A DNA stretch of 37,494 bases, taken from positions 1 to 37,494 of the forward strand of contig JAJDNM010000097.1 in assembly GCA_022340665.1 (NCBI GenBank), written 5' to 3'. The translations under genes were made by a program, and so were the position numbers. The stretch's first letter is position 1. Each line of letters opens with the position of its first letter. Shown here piece after piece: positions 1 to 7,549 of this stretch. The DNA comes from Acidobacteriota bacterium. Its GTDB lineage: Bacteria > Acidobacteriota > Thermoanaerobaculia > Thermoanaerobaculales > Sulfomarinibacteraceae. The notes beneath the pieces were generated by a model. The model saw only the letters and a program-made list of their open reading frames with translations, was not told the origin of the DNA and searched no databases.

Positions 1-1
1 C

Positions 2-523
2 GCGATATTTCCCACAGCCGGCGCCGCAGTCCTCCGCCACTCCTACGGCATCCCCGGCGTCATCGGCGAAGCCTCCTTCTTCACCAACCCCCGTGAAGAG
101 GAGCGCCTGCGCGATACGGTGTACAACCGGCGCGAGGCCGATGCGTACGTGGCGGCCCTGGCTGATTTTTTCTCCCGTCCCACACCCCCAATCCTCGACA
201 AGGGCTCGCTCGTCAGCGTCGAGCCCTTCGAGGTCTTCGAGCAGGCCGGGCGTATGAGTCCCGAAGCCCTTGAGTGGAAGGCGAGCTGGCTCGCGGGCCA
301 GGAAGCGCAGAGAATCGGCACACCCGAGGCCCTCGAGCAGGCGCTCCAGCTTTTCACCTTCTCCGCCCGAGCCTTTCCCGACTCGTGGATCGCACGCGAC
401 TGCCATCTGCGCAGGGCGGAGATTCTCGAAGCTCTGGGCCAGCACGAAGAAGCCGCGATGGCCCGGCTCCGCGCCGATGAGCTCTACGTCCCACTCGATC
501 TCCAATCAGGAGTTAGGAATTAG
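2..523 (+). CDS. N-acetylmuramoyl-L-alanine amidase, C-terminal part (left end outside window)
   Basis: The reading frame is open from base 2, so the start lies outside the window. The visible 173 residues begin with the end of an Amidase_3-type catalytic domain. The stretch HSYGIPGVIGEASFFTNPRE matches the usual 'P-x-V-L-x-E-x-x-F-x-T-N-x-x-E' block, whose Glu is a catalytic/zinc-site residue in the family. The domain closes with a helix (EADAYVAALADFF). A roughly 100-residue extension rich in Ala, Glu and Leu follows; its helical pairs resemble TPR repeats (ALEQALQLFTFSARAFPDSW, LRRAEILEALGQHEEAAMAR). The family cuts the bond between MurNAc and the stem peptide in the periplasm. The last codons (SGVRN-stop) fall inside a 7-bp repeat array, and the TAG stop is part of the AATTAGG unit, so the original C-terminus may have been altered. 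The family call is fairly sure; substrate and export cannot be judged here. Confidence 0.72.
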   Translation, partial: AIFPTAGAAVLRHSYGIPGVIGEASFFTNPREEERLRDTVYNRREADAYVAALADFFSRPTPPILDKGSLVSVEPFEVFEQAGRMSPEALEWKASWLAGQEAQRIGTPEALEQALQLFTFSARAFPDSWIARDCHLRRAEILEALGQHEEAAMARLRADELYVPLDLQSGVRN

Positions 524-610
524 GAATTCCCACCCTACCCTTCGGTTCTATCCGCGCACTGCGGGAGGGTGGGCGGCATTCCTAATTCCTCATTCCTCAT
601 TCCTCATTCT
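508..610. repeat. Palindromic heptamer-array element, copy 1
   Basis: The left array (about 508-530) reads in AATTAGG-type 7-bp units. The core runs from CCCACCCT to AGGGTGGGCGG, and the right array (578-610) reads ATTCCTA, ATTCCTC, ATTCCTC, ATTCCTC. The two arrays are inverted relative to each other, so the element can fold into a long imperfect hairpin. It begins inside the amidase coding end and contains its TAG stop. No transposase or coding frame is associated with it. A role as terminator or mRNA 3'-end structure is inferred from position. Confidence 0.8.
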
Positions 611-647
611 GAAAAGTTCTTGCTTTTCAGTATGGTGGGCGCATAAT
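609..647 (+). promoter_or_regulatory. Possible hutH promoter with overlapping inverted repeat
   Basis: CTGAAAAG (609-616) and CTTTTCAG (623-630) form a perfect 8-bp inverted repeat around TTCTTG. TTGCTT (620-625) could be a -35 box and CATAAT (642-647) a -10 box with a 16-bp spacer. The inverted repeat overlaps the proposed -35, as an operator would. About 110 bases separate this from the hutH start. The palindrome is certain; its regulatory role is inference. Confidence 0.35.
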
Positions 648-756
648 CGAGCTACGCGGACCGAAGGCTTCGTGGGCACTCGGTTGCAGCGGGGTGGGTG
701 GGAGCGACCCCTTCGGGGAATCGCTCAATTTGCCCCGGAGGCAATCGGAGGTGTTC

Positions 757-2286
757 ATGGCCGTTACCATCACTGGAAAAAATCTCACCATCGAAGATGT
801 CATCGCGGTCGCCCGCCACGGCGAAAGCGTCGAACTTCACCCCGACGCCGTCGAACGGATCACGCACTGTCGTGCATTCCTCGACGAACGGGTCGCCGCA
901 CGCGAGATCATGTACGGCGTCAACACGGGGATCGGCGAGTTCTCGGAGGTCGCACTCTCGGACGAGCAGGTGCGGGACTTTCAGCGCTACCTCATCTACA
1001 ACCATGCCGCAGGCATCGGCGAGCCATGCCCGATCGATCATATCCGGGCCGCGATGCTGCTGAGGGTCAACGTCCACGCCAACGGCCACTCCGGCTGCCG
1101 GCGCGAGATCACAGAGACCCTGATCGCCATGCTGAACGCCGGCGTGACCCCGGTGGTGTGCGAAAAGGGTTCGGTCGGCGCCTGCGGCGACCTCGCACCG
1201 ATGAGCCAGATCGCGCTGCTGATGATGGGCGAAGGCGAGGCCTTCTACCAGGGTGTGAGAATGCCCGGCGACAAGGCTCTCGAGGCGGCCGAGATTCCGA
1301 TGCCGGGTCTCGAGGTGCGCGACGGATTGGCCGTGATCAACGGCTCCAACCTGACCAATGCGATCGGCTGCCTGACGGTGTGGGACACCGAGCGTTTCAT
1401 CAAGCAAGCGGAGATCGCCTGCGCAATGAGCCTCGAAGCGCTGCGCGCCAATATGAAGCCTTACGATTCGCGAATTCACGAGCTGCGCGGTTTCCGGGGT
1501 GCGGTCGCTTCGGCGTCCAACATCCGAGCAGTGATCGACGGCTCCGATCTCTTGACCGGCAAGGAGAAGGTCAAGGTGCAGGACGCCTACAGCATGCGCT
1601 CATCGCCGCAGGTCATCGGCGCCGCCCGCGACCAGCTCCGATGGACGCGCGAGCAGCTGGAGATCGAGGCCAATGGCGTCGGCGACAACCCAATCTTCCT
1701 GCCGGACGACCAGATCGTTCTGACCGGAGCCAACTTCCAGGGCACCCCGATCAGCCTGCCGCTCGACACCCTCGGGGGAGCGATCACGATGGTCTGCGTT
1801 CTTTCGGAGCGCCGGCTCAACCGGCTCACCAATCCGGCATTGAGCGCAGGTTTGCCCCCGTTCCTGACCAAGGGCGCCGGGATGTTCTCCGGCATGATGC
1901 TGAGCCAGTACACCGCCGACATGCAGATCGTCGAGCAGCGGATCCTGTCGAACCCCGCCTTCACCCAGTCGATCCCGGCTGCGGCCGACCAGGAGGATTT
2001 CGTCTCGATGGGCATGAACACGGCCCTCAAGACCCGAACCATCCTCGACAACGCCCACGGTGTCCTCGGCATCGAGCTCATGGCCGCGGCGCAGGGCCTG
2101 GATTTTCGCGAGTTCGAACCCGGACACGGGACGCGGGCGGCCCGTGACGAAGTCCGTCGTCACGTCGAATTTCTCGACGAGGACCGGCCGCTCTATCCCG
2201 ACCACAACGCGATGAAGAAGGCGGTCGCCAAGCTCGATATTCTGCGTGCGGTGGAAGAGGAGATCGGGGAACTCACGACGTATTAG
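757..2286 (+). CDS. hutH: Histidine ammonia-lyase (MIO family) with Ala-Cys-Gly cofactor triad
   Basis: The 509-residue protein has the usual length of histidine ammonia-lyases, which convert histidine to urocanate and ammonia in the cytoplasm. The start ATG at 757 has GGAG at 747-750. Active-site landmarks fall where the Pseudomonas enzyme has them: Y53 in IMYGVNTGIG, H83 in YNHAAGIG, N196 in INGSNLTNAIGC, Y278 in QDAYSMR, and E413 in DQEDFVSMG. Glu at that last position is typical of histidine lyases, while Phe/Tyr lyases carry Gln. The MIO-forming triad at 142-144 is Ala-Cys-Gly (GSVGACGDLAPMSQ) instead of Ala-Ser-Gly. No hutU, hutI or hutG lies nearby, so the gene stands alone before thrC. 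The stop is directly followed by a heptamer array. Histidine is the best substrate guess; an aminomutase or a lyase for another amino acid remains possible. Confidence 0.88.
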   Translation: MAVTITGKNLTIEDVIAVARHGESVELHPDAVERITHCRAFLDERVAAREIMYGVNTGIGEFSEVALSDEQVRDFQRYLIYNHAAGIGEPCPIDHIRAAMLLRVNVHANGHSGCRREITETLIAMLNAGVTPVVCEKGSVGACGDLAPMSQIALLMMGEGEAFYQGVRMPGDKALEAAEIPMPGLEVRDGLAVINGSNLTNAIGCLTVWDTERFIKQAEIACAMSLEALRANMKPYDSRIHELRGFRGAVASASNIRAVIDGSDLLTGKEKVKVQDAYSMRSSPQVIGAARDQLRWTREQLEIEANGVGDNPIFLPDDQIVLTGANFQGTPISLPLDTLGGAITMVCVLSERRLNRLTNPALSAGLPPFLTKGAGMFSGMMLSQYTADMQIVEQRILSNPAFTQSIPAAADQEDFVSMGMNTALKTRTILDNAHGVLGIELMAAAQGLDFREFEPGHGTRAARDEVRRHVEFLDEDRPLYPDHNAMKKAVAKLDILRAVEEEIGELTTY

Positions 2287-2496
2287 TTTTGAGTTCTTAG
2301 TTTTGAGTTTTGAGTTTTCCGCCACCCGCTCTATTGATTGCGGGTGGAGGGGCGGGAACTCGCGCCCGGCAGCGATTCGCGGCTGACGGCCGAGAGGGAA
2401 GGATTGGTGGTGGTCGGTCTTCAGCCGCTCGCTGGCGGGAGTGAGTCACGACGCCCGCAGGGCGTCCGTAACTCTCAACTCTTAACTCCTCCCTCC
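2287..2496. repeat. Palindromic heptamer-array element, copy 2 (hutH-thrC gap)
   Basis: The left array starts at the base after the hutH stop: TTTTGAG, TTCTTAG, TTTTGAG, TTTTGAG (2287-2314). The right array (2470-2490) reads AACTCTC, AACTCTT, AACTCCT, which is the opposite orientation. Between them is a perfect 8-bp stem, CCACCCGC (2322-2329) with GCGGGTGG (2340-2347), loop TCTATTGATT, followed by about 120 bp of GC-rich sequence. There is no open frame of note. This element fills nearly the whole 240-bp intergenic gap. Confidence 0.75.
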
Positions 2497-2515
2497 AAAA
2501 ACGCAGTTGCATAGC

Positions 2516-2528
2516 TACAATCGACGTC
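2516..2528 (+). promoter_or_regulatory. -10 box adjacent to thrC start (leaderless candidate)
   Basis: TACAAT at 2516-2521 sits 7 bases before the thrC ATG at 2529, so transcription would begin at or next to the A of the start codon. There is no Shine-Dalgarno sequence ahead of this ATG, which fits leaderless translation. No clear -35 box is visible. Confidence 0.35.
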
Positions 2529-3788
2529 ATGGCTCGCTTCCACTTCCGGTGCATCGAGTGCGGTGAGGAGTATCCGGAGGACCCGAACCGCCTGGTCTGC
2601 TCGACCTGCGCCGGGAAACAGGAACCGGGCGGGACCGTTCGCGGTGTGCTCGAGGTGGTCCTCAAAGTGCTGCCGAACTCATGGCCACACTTCAGGCCCT
2701 CCGACCGGGAGTTCCTCCACGCGTTTCTCCCGATCAACGACGAAAGTGCGCTCGCGCCGCTGCCGGTAGGCGACACACCGTTGCTCGATGTGTCCCGCGT
2801 CCGCGATGCCCTCGAGATGCCACACCTGTTCGTGAAGGACGACACCCGCAACCTGTCCGGTTCGACCAAGGATCGCGCGTCGCTGCTGGTGGTCGCCAAG
2901 GCCGCGGAGTACGGCTGCGACACCGTGGCCACCGCCTCGACCGGAAACGCGGCGTCGTCGCTGGCCGCAATTTCGGCCGCAACCGGCATGCGCGCCGTAG
3001 TCCTGGTACCCGCCGCGACGCCACCGGCCAAGCTCGCGCAAATGCAGAGCTATGGAGCGTCCGTGGTGCCGGTTTCAGGCACCTACGACGACGCCTTCGA
3101 ACTCTGTATCGCAGCCTGTAATGAGTTCGGCTGGTACAACCGGAGCACCGCCCTCAACCCGTTCACCATTGAGGGGAAGAAGACTGCGGCGCTCGAGATA
3201 GCGGTTGCCATGGCCCCTCATGCTCCCGATGTTCTGATCGTGCCGACGGGTGACGGTGTCATCCTCGGCGGCCTGGCCAAGGGCTTCCGGGACCTCGAAC
3301 TTGCGGGTCTGATCGATCGCCGTCCACGGTTCATCGCCGTCCAGCCGGATGGGTCCTCGGCCATAGTCCGGGCGCTTCGATCGGGCGAAGACCAGCCAGC
3401 GGAGATGACAGGCGCAGAAAGCGTTGCCGACAGCCTGACGGTCCAGACGCCGCGCAACGCCATCGGGTGCATGGCGGAGATCAGGGCTTCGGGCGGTAGC
3501 GGCGTGACCGTGTCGGACGAGGCGATCCTGGCTGCGATTTCTGACCTGGCGAGCTCGACCGGCGTGTTCGCCGAGCCGGCCGGCGCGGCAGCTCTGGCCG
3601 GACTTCGGGCAGCCCTCGACCAGAACCTCGTCAATCGGGACGAAACAGTCATTCTAATGGTGACGGGCAGTGGGCTCAAGGATGTCGGGGCTGCAGCAAA
3701 AGCCTTGCCGTCTCTCGAGCCGGTCGAGGCGAATCTCGAGGGCGTAGAGCGCGCGGTCAAGCTCTGCAATAAACGTTCAAACGTTTGA
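2529..3788 (+). CDS. thrC: Threonine synthase
   Basis: The 419-residue PLP enzyme converts O-phosphohomoserine to threonine, the last step of threonine synthesis. An N-terminal zinc-ribbon with C8, C11, C24 and C27 (RCIECGEEYP, LVCSTCAGK) is typical of the archaeal/Thermus-like class. K114 in NLSGSTKDRAS is the Schiff-base lysine. STGNAASSLAA binds the cofactor phosphate side, and PTGDGVILGGLAKGF is the conserved threonine synthase glycine-rich segment. MVTGSGLKD near the C-terminus is also family-typical. The start at 2529 lacks a ribosome site and has a -10 box 7 bases upstream. The last codons (KRSNV-stop) lie inside a 22-bp perfect palindrome, so the repeat seems to have reached into the gene. 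A homoserine dehydrogenase is encoded at 22.3 kb, but no homoserine kinase is visible. Confidence 0.92.
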   Translation: MARFHFRCIECGEEYPEDPNRLVCSTCAGKQEPGGTVRGVLEVVLKVLPNSWPHFRPSDREFLHAFLPINDESALAPLPVGDTPLLDVSRVRDALEMPHLFVKDDTRNLSGSTKDRASLLVVAKAAEYGCDTVATASTGNAASSLAAISAATGMRAVVLVPAATPPAKLAQMQSYGASVVPVSGTYDDAFELCIAACNEFGWYNRSTALNPFTIEGKKTAALEIAVAMAPHAPDVLIVPTGDGVILGGLAKGFRDLELAGLIDRRPRFIAVQPDGSSAIVRALRSGEDQPAEMTGAESVADSLTVQTPRNAIGCMAEIRASGGSGVTVSDEAILAAISDLASSTGVFAEPAGAAALAGLRAALDQNLVNRDETVILMVTGSGLKDVGAAAKALPSLEPVEANLEGVERAVKLCNKRSNV

Positions 3789-3927
3789 ACGTTCAACGTT
3801 AATATTTCTGTCGGTCGAGATCCTTCGACTCGTCGCCTCCCGTACCTCGCATCCGATCACAAACAGCTCCCGTGACGAAGTGGGAAGGGCGGGCGGGAAA
3901 TTCGAAATCCGAAATCCGAAATCGAAT
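3772..3927. repeat. Heptamer/palindrome element between convergent stops, copy 3
   Basis: A perfect 22-bp palindrome (3772-3793) is built from AACGTTC and its complement, followed by one more AACGTT; it overlaps the thrC stop at 3786-3788. At the other end, 3898-3927 reads in AAATCCG-type 7-bp units after a G-rich block (GGGCGGGCGGG). The array ends one base before the stop of the convergent gene (3929-3931). The middle contains no recognisable gene. Confidence 0.65.
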
Positions 3928-3928
3928 A

Positions 3929-4306
3929 CTACTTAGGTCCCAGAATCTTTGACGTAGTATCAGCACCCGGTACCACAATCTTGGACATTTCCTTGCGCTG
4001 GAGCTCCTTGACCTCGTCAATCATCTGCTCGACCGCCGCCTGGATCGCGGCCGGAAACCTCTCGATGGCAGCCTGCAGATTCTCGGCTTCGATTCGCGTC
4101 TGGACCGGCAGCGGTCCCACCTGCGACATGAGCTGGGTCTCGGCGATGTAGGCCACGGGCCGCGAAAGATCGCGCTCTCCATTGCTCGTCACCGGGGTCA
4201 GCTGTTTGAGCGAGCCCACCCTCAGATCAGTAAAAACCTCTTCCTTGTAAAGATTCTGTTCATCCATTTTGATCTCGGACAGTGCCTGGACCTGCGGTTC
4301 TTCCAT
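3929..4306 (-). CDS. Conserved hypothetical cytoplasmic protein
   Basis: The predicted protein is 125 residues, acidic and soluble, with no signal or membrane segment. The ATG at 4306 is chosen because GGAGGAGG precedes it by 4 bases; an in-frame start at 4324 lacks this. The N-terminal half has a compact pattern (KEEVFTDLRVGSLKQLTPV, then RPVAYIAETQLMSQVGPLPV). It is followed by an amphipathic helix (LQAAIERFPAAIQAAVEQMI) and a charged tail ending KILGPK. I have a sense of related proteins of unknown function in other bacteria but cannot name a family. The gene starts 32 bases after the stop of the DUF374 acyltransferase, so the two are probably cotranscribed. Confidence 0.8.
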   Translation of the reverse strand: MEEPQVQALSEIKMDEQNLYKEEVFTDLRVGSLKQLTPVTSNGERDLSRPVAYIAETQLMSQVGPLPVQTRIEAENLQAAIERFPAAIQAAVEQMIDEVKELQRKEMSKIVVPGADTTSKILGPK

Positions 4307-4338
4307 GCTTCCTCCTCCGGCCAACCGGCGTTGGCCGA

Positions 4339-5085
4339 CTATGCTTCTTTACGAACCCCCAATCGCTCTCGGGATATTTCCATAAGGTTATTGATTCGCT
4401 CCTCGAGCTCCTGTCGACGCGCCTCGATGTCATCGCTGTCCGTGTGCCGTTCGACCACCATCGGCTCGCCGACGGTGATGGCGACTTTGGATCCGGGGTA
4501 CGGCACCAGATGACGGTCCCACGATCGGGCACGCCAAGCCCGGCTCGCCGCAAAGCCGATCGGCACAACCGGCACCCCCGCCATCCGGGCCACCATGATG
4601 GCCCCCGGTTTGCAGTATCTCCTCGGCCCCTTCGACCCGTCGACCGCGATCGCCGGCGCCTGCCCGGCGCGCACGATCGCCTTCTTCAGCCCCCGCAAGG
4701 CCGCCGCACCACTCCGCCGAGCCGATCCTCTGACAGCCCGGCTCCCGAATCTGGCAAGAATCTGAACGCCAAGCTCTCCGTCGGTCGAAGGACTGATCAG
4801 GAATGTCACCGGTATGCCTCGGTACAAGAGCTGGGCGGCATACCAGCCAACCGTCAGCAGGCCCTCGTGCCAGAACGCGAACACCGCCGGCTCGCCAGCT
4901 CGCTCGAGCTCGACGAATTTCTCGTCTTCCTCGACCCTAAACCGGTAGGTCGACCAGGCCAACTTGAGAAATCCCGCGATGATCGGAGCCGCGATGGCGA
5001 ACAGGATTCTCCGCCCCCGCGTCATTTGACGCGGACGGTGCCCCGTACGGCCGTTCGAATCATTGGTGCTCGCCGTATCGATCAT
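4339..5085 (-). CDS. DUF374 lysophospholipid acyltransferase-family protein
   Basis: The 248-residue protein has one hydrophobic segment near residues 27-44 (ILFAIAAPIIAGFLKLAW), followed by the DUF374 domain of the LPLAT superfamily. Visible landmarks are FWHEG with H73 in the place of the acyltransferase catalytic His, ISPSTDGELG, and VDGSKGPRR at 148-156, which matches the DUF374 DGP(R/K)GP block. DUF374 members sit in the inner membrane and are thought to acylate lipid A-like or other lipid substrates; the substrate here is unknown. A promoter-like TGCTACCAT lies at about 5125-5133 on the same strand. The gene is followed closely by the small conserved protein, suggesting a two-gene unit. 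The family is sure, the exact start less so (an alternative ATG lies at 5025). Confidence 0.85.
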   Translation of the reverse strand: MIDTASTNDSNGRTGHRPRQMTRGRRILFAIAAPIIAGFLKLAWSTYRFRVEEDEKFVELERAGEPAVFAFWHEGLLTVGWYAAQLLYRGIPVTFLISPSTDGELGVQILARFGSRAVRGSARRSGAAALRGLKKAIVRAGQAPAIAVDGSKGPRRYCKPGAIMVARMAGVPVVPIGFAASRAWRARSWDRHLVPYPGSKVAITVGEPMVVERHTDSDDIEARRQELEERINNLMEISRERLGVRKEA

Positions 5086-5142
5086 GGAAGATCCCGCTCC
5101 CGCATGCGGGCGTCAGGCCGGCAGGATGGTAGCACGGGGGAA

Positions 5143-5170
5143 GGATTTGGGATTTGGGATTTCAGAATTC
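5143..5170. repeat. Short heptamer array, copy 4 (single array)
   Basis: GGATTTG, GGATTTG, GGATTTC and AGAATTC lie in tandem with a 7-bp period. The array is between the start of the DUF374 gene and the stop of the kinase/glycosidase gene, both on the minus strand. Only one array is present, without the C-rich/G-rich core. Confidence 0.6.
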
Positions 5171-5185
5171 TGAGTATTTGGCCTG

Positions 5186-7363
5186 TCACTTGAGATGGTA
5201 ATAAATCGGGGAGGGTCCGAGCTTGACGGAGGTGCCATCAGGGACGGGCAAGGGTTGTCCATCGCGTGAAATGGCTTCGGAGGCGGGGCGGGGAAGAGTT
5301 GCCCTGGCACCGGCGGACACGCTCCAGCCGACGACCAGCTCTCGGTCGAGGCTGAAGTGGTAGAGGAATGTACCCTCGGGCGCCGACAAGGGCCCTCGGA
5401 AGTCGCTGCCCTCGACCTGGTCGATCAGCGTTCGGAGCGCGTGCCAGGATGGGCGCCGGCGGAGCGAACCGTCGCTCTCCGGCGACACCAGGCCGTAACC
5501 GCGGGCGATCAATTGCCACCAGAAGACGCGCTCGACAAGTCCAGTCCCGAGGGTCAAAAGGAAGTATCGAACGAGATAGTCCGCCTGCACCTCCTCGCTC
5601 ACCGAAACCGTCTTGCCCGCCGGAGAATGGGGCCCCTCCCACAACGGCCAGTTCACCTCGGTGATCCAGCAGCGATCACTCGAGTTCCGTCCAGTTTCGG
5701 CGATCGCCCGCAGCAGAGTGACCTTGTCGACCGTGTCGAGCCCCATCTGGCAATTCTCGGGTGCGCCGCGCCGGTCCACGTAGAGCAGGCTCGACACGAT
5801 ATCGAAGTGAAGTCCCGGCGTGCTCCTGTTGAGCAACGCGATCAGCGCCTGGAACTCGAAATCGATCACCGCCGGACCCATCACCTGGACGCCATCGATT
5901 CGGTGCAGGATCTCGGCCGCCTCGAGATAGAGATCGACGTACTCGCTGTGAGTCCAGATTCCCCACTTGCTGCGATTGATTGCCTGGCCGACCTGAAAAC
6001 AGCGGCCGAATCGGCTGAACCGTTCGCCCATTTCTTCGACAGATGCGCGCCACCGCGCGCGGTCCAGTACGAGGTCCCGGTTTTGCGGTATGACGAACGA
6101 GACCTCGTGCCCCCGGCCGACCAGGGATTCGGCCAATCGCACCTCGGCCACATGCTCACTTTCCCACGGGTGGAGACGCACGAGAACCGGACCTACACCC
6201 AGCGCCTCGATGAGTTCGAGCTGCGCCTCGAGGTCCGGCTCCCGCGGGCGCAACGCGAGCCCAATGCCCCCGAACGCGGTCGGCCTCTCGTACAGGGCCG
6301 ACTTGAGCTTTCGGTATCGACGTCTGACCTTCGCCGCAGACGCTGCCACGATTCCGAGATCACGGAGATGATCGGGACTGTCGGCAAGGCGGATGAAAAA
6401 CTTCTCGCCGCGGCTCGCGTGCTGGTGCGGTTGGTCGGAGAGGTGGTCCCAGACCGCCTTGTCTCGCGACGAGACACCCTCCGAAGCCGCGGGTATGTGG
6501 GCATGGTGGGAGCCTCCATGTGCGTGACGGCGTTTCAAGCGCAGGAACGTGGTCCTTTTCTTGATCGCATGCTTGAGGATGAATCCGTTGACCGACAAAG
6601 CGTAGAACCACCAGCGGAACGAAAGCCGGGGAGGGACTTCCCCCCAATAGCCCCCGAGAAAGGCGGCCCGGTGTTCCCGCTCCAGCACCGGCAGGCGGCA
6701 GATATCACGGGTCCTTCGGAAGACGCCAGGCGAGCGTCCGGTCCGCGCCCGGTTGAAGTCGATCAGATAGAGGTCGAGGTCGTCCGCTTCACCGACGGCG
6801 AGGATGTTTCCCATCGAAAGGTCGCGGTAGAGAATGCCGGCGTCGTTGATCTCCCTCGCCAGCCGGCCGAGCCTGCCGAGAAAATCGATGTCCTCCACCT
6901 CCGGGAACTCCCCCGCCAGCGGTTCGTGGTTGAGTCGGCGAAAGAACTGACGCACCTCGACTGCATCGTTCAACCGCTCGGCGATGAAGAAGGACGGCCC
7001 CTCCAACTCGGCCGACTCGACCCAGAGGATCGGCTCCGGTGTCGGAAGGCCCACCCGGACCAGCTCCTTGGCGACCCTCCAGCTTCGCTCGGCCTTGCTG
7101 CCCCGGATGCGACGATCGAGCCGACTCTTCAGGCCTTGGTTCTTGAACTGTTTGACGACCACCGGCAGCCTGCCCGCAGGGGTGTTCATCTCGGCCGCAT
7201 AGATGTAGTTCCGACCCCAGTGAATGGTCTCCGTCGCGCAGGAAGGATCGGTCAAGCGGGCGACCTCGCCTCCGACATCTTCAGGGCGGCGATCGGGCGC
7301 CACCTCACCGTAGAATTCCCCACAGTCGAAGGCATCGTACGGTGATCGGGCGTCTGCTGGCAC
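5186..7363 (-). CDS. Fusion of lipopolysaccharide-kinase-like domain and clan-A glycoside-hydrolase-like domain
   Basis: The 725-residue protein starts with GTG at 7363. Residues about 45-260 form a small kinase fold of the Kdo/WaaP/InaA type: K71 in VVVKQF, the catalytic loop ILYRDLSMGNIL with D181 and N186, and LIDFNRARTG with D202 in place of DFG. Residues about 365-650 look like a TIM-barrel glycosidase: GIGLALRPREPD and VLVRLHPWE on early strands, and WITEVNWPLWEG, where E569 fits the strand-7 nucleophile of clan GH-A. At the expected acid/base position I read FQVGQAINRSKWG, without an obvious Glu. A C-terminal beta-rich part (about 650-725) follows. No signal peptide is present, so the protein is probably cytoplasmic. 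The role is inferred as glycolipid or LPS-core phosphorylation coupled to glycan processing; the pairing itself is what the sequence shows. Confidence 0.78.
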   Translation of the reverse strand: MPADARSPYDAFDCGEFYGEVAPDRRPEDVGGEVARLTDPSCATETIHWGRNYIYAAEMNTPAGRLPVVVKQFKNQGLKSRLDRRIRGSKAERSWRVAKELVRVGLPTPEPILWVESAELEGPSFFIAERLNDAVEVRQFFRRLNHEPLAGEFPEVEDIDFLGRLGRLAREINDAGILYRDLSMGNILAVGEADDLDLYLIDFNRARTGRSPGVFRRTRDICRLPVLEREHRAAFLGGYWGEVPPRLSFRWWFYALSVNGFILKHAIKKRTTFLRLKRRHAHGGSHHAHIPAASEGVSSRDKAVWDHLSDQPHQHASRGEKFFIRLADSPDHLRDLGIVAASAAKVRRRYRKLKSALYERPTAFGGIGLALRPREPDLEAQLELIEALGVGPVLVRLHPWESEHVAEVRLAESLVGRGHEVSFVIPQNRDLVLDRARWRASVEEMGERFSRFGRCFQVGQAINRSKWGIWTHSEYVDLYLEAAEILHRIDGVQVMGPAVIDFEFQALIALLNRSTPGLHFDIVSSLLYVDRRGAPENCQMGLDTVDKVTLLRAIAETGRNSSDRCWITEVNWPLWEGPHSPAGKTVSVSEEVQADYLVRYFLLTLGTGLVERVFWWQLIARGYGLVSPESDGSLRRRPSWHALRTLIDQVEGSDFRGPLSAPEGTFLYHFSLDRELVVGWSVSAGARATLPRPASEAISRDGQPLPVPDGTSVKLGPSPIYYHLK

Positions 7364-7378
7364 CGGCGAAGGATAGCA
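7364..7378 (-). promoter_or_regulatory. Extended -10 next to the kinase/glycosidase start
   Basis: On the minus strand TGCTATCCT ends 6 bases before the GTG start at 7363. It fits an extended -10 (TGN plus TATNNT-like) and leaves no room for a 5' leader. No Shine-Dalgarno sequence is visible. Confidence 0.35.
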
Positions 7379-7390
7379 CCCGGGCTTCGC

Positions 7391-7500
7391 AATTAGGAAT
7401 TAGGAGTTATGAATGAGGAATTCCCGCCCCTCCCCCCTGAGGCTTGGAGTCCGAGGGGGTGGGCGGCATTCCTAATTCCTCATTCCTAATTCTTCATTAG
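7391..7500. repeat. Palindromic heptamer-array element, copy 5
   Basis: The left array reads AATTAGG, AATTAGG, AGTTATG, AATGAGG. The core is CCCGCCCCTCCCCCC with a GGGGGTGGGCGG partner. The right array reads ATTCCTA, ATTCCTC, ATTCCTA, ATTCTTC. The order and spacing are the same as copy 1, and the right arm from GGGTGGGCGG through TCATTCCT is nearly identical between the two. It sits between the start of the fusion gene and the stop of hemW, which are on the same strand. Confidence 0.8.
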
Positions 7501-7549
7501 AAACTCCGTGGTTTCTTGGCGCCCTTTGCGCCTTGACGTTGGCAGCCGA

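Noticed and set aside
270-2147. A 625-codon open frame on the plus strand overlapping hutH
   Set aside because: It is a shifted frame of the amidase end and hutH, full of Arg-rich low-complexity sequence with no domain. hutH in the other frame is unmistakable.
5357-7345. A 662-codon plus-strand frame opposite the kinase/glycosidase gene
   Set aside because: The minus-strand product has clear kinase and glycosidase motifs. The plus frame has none and is the usual antisense shadow in GC-rich DNA.
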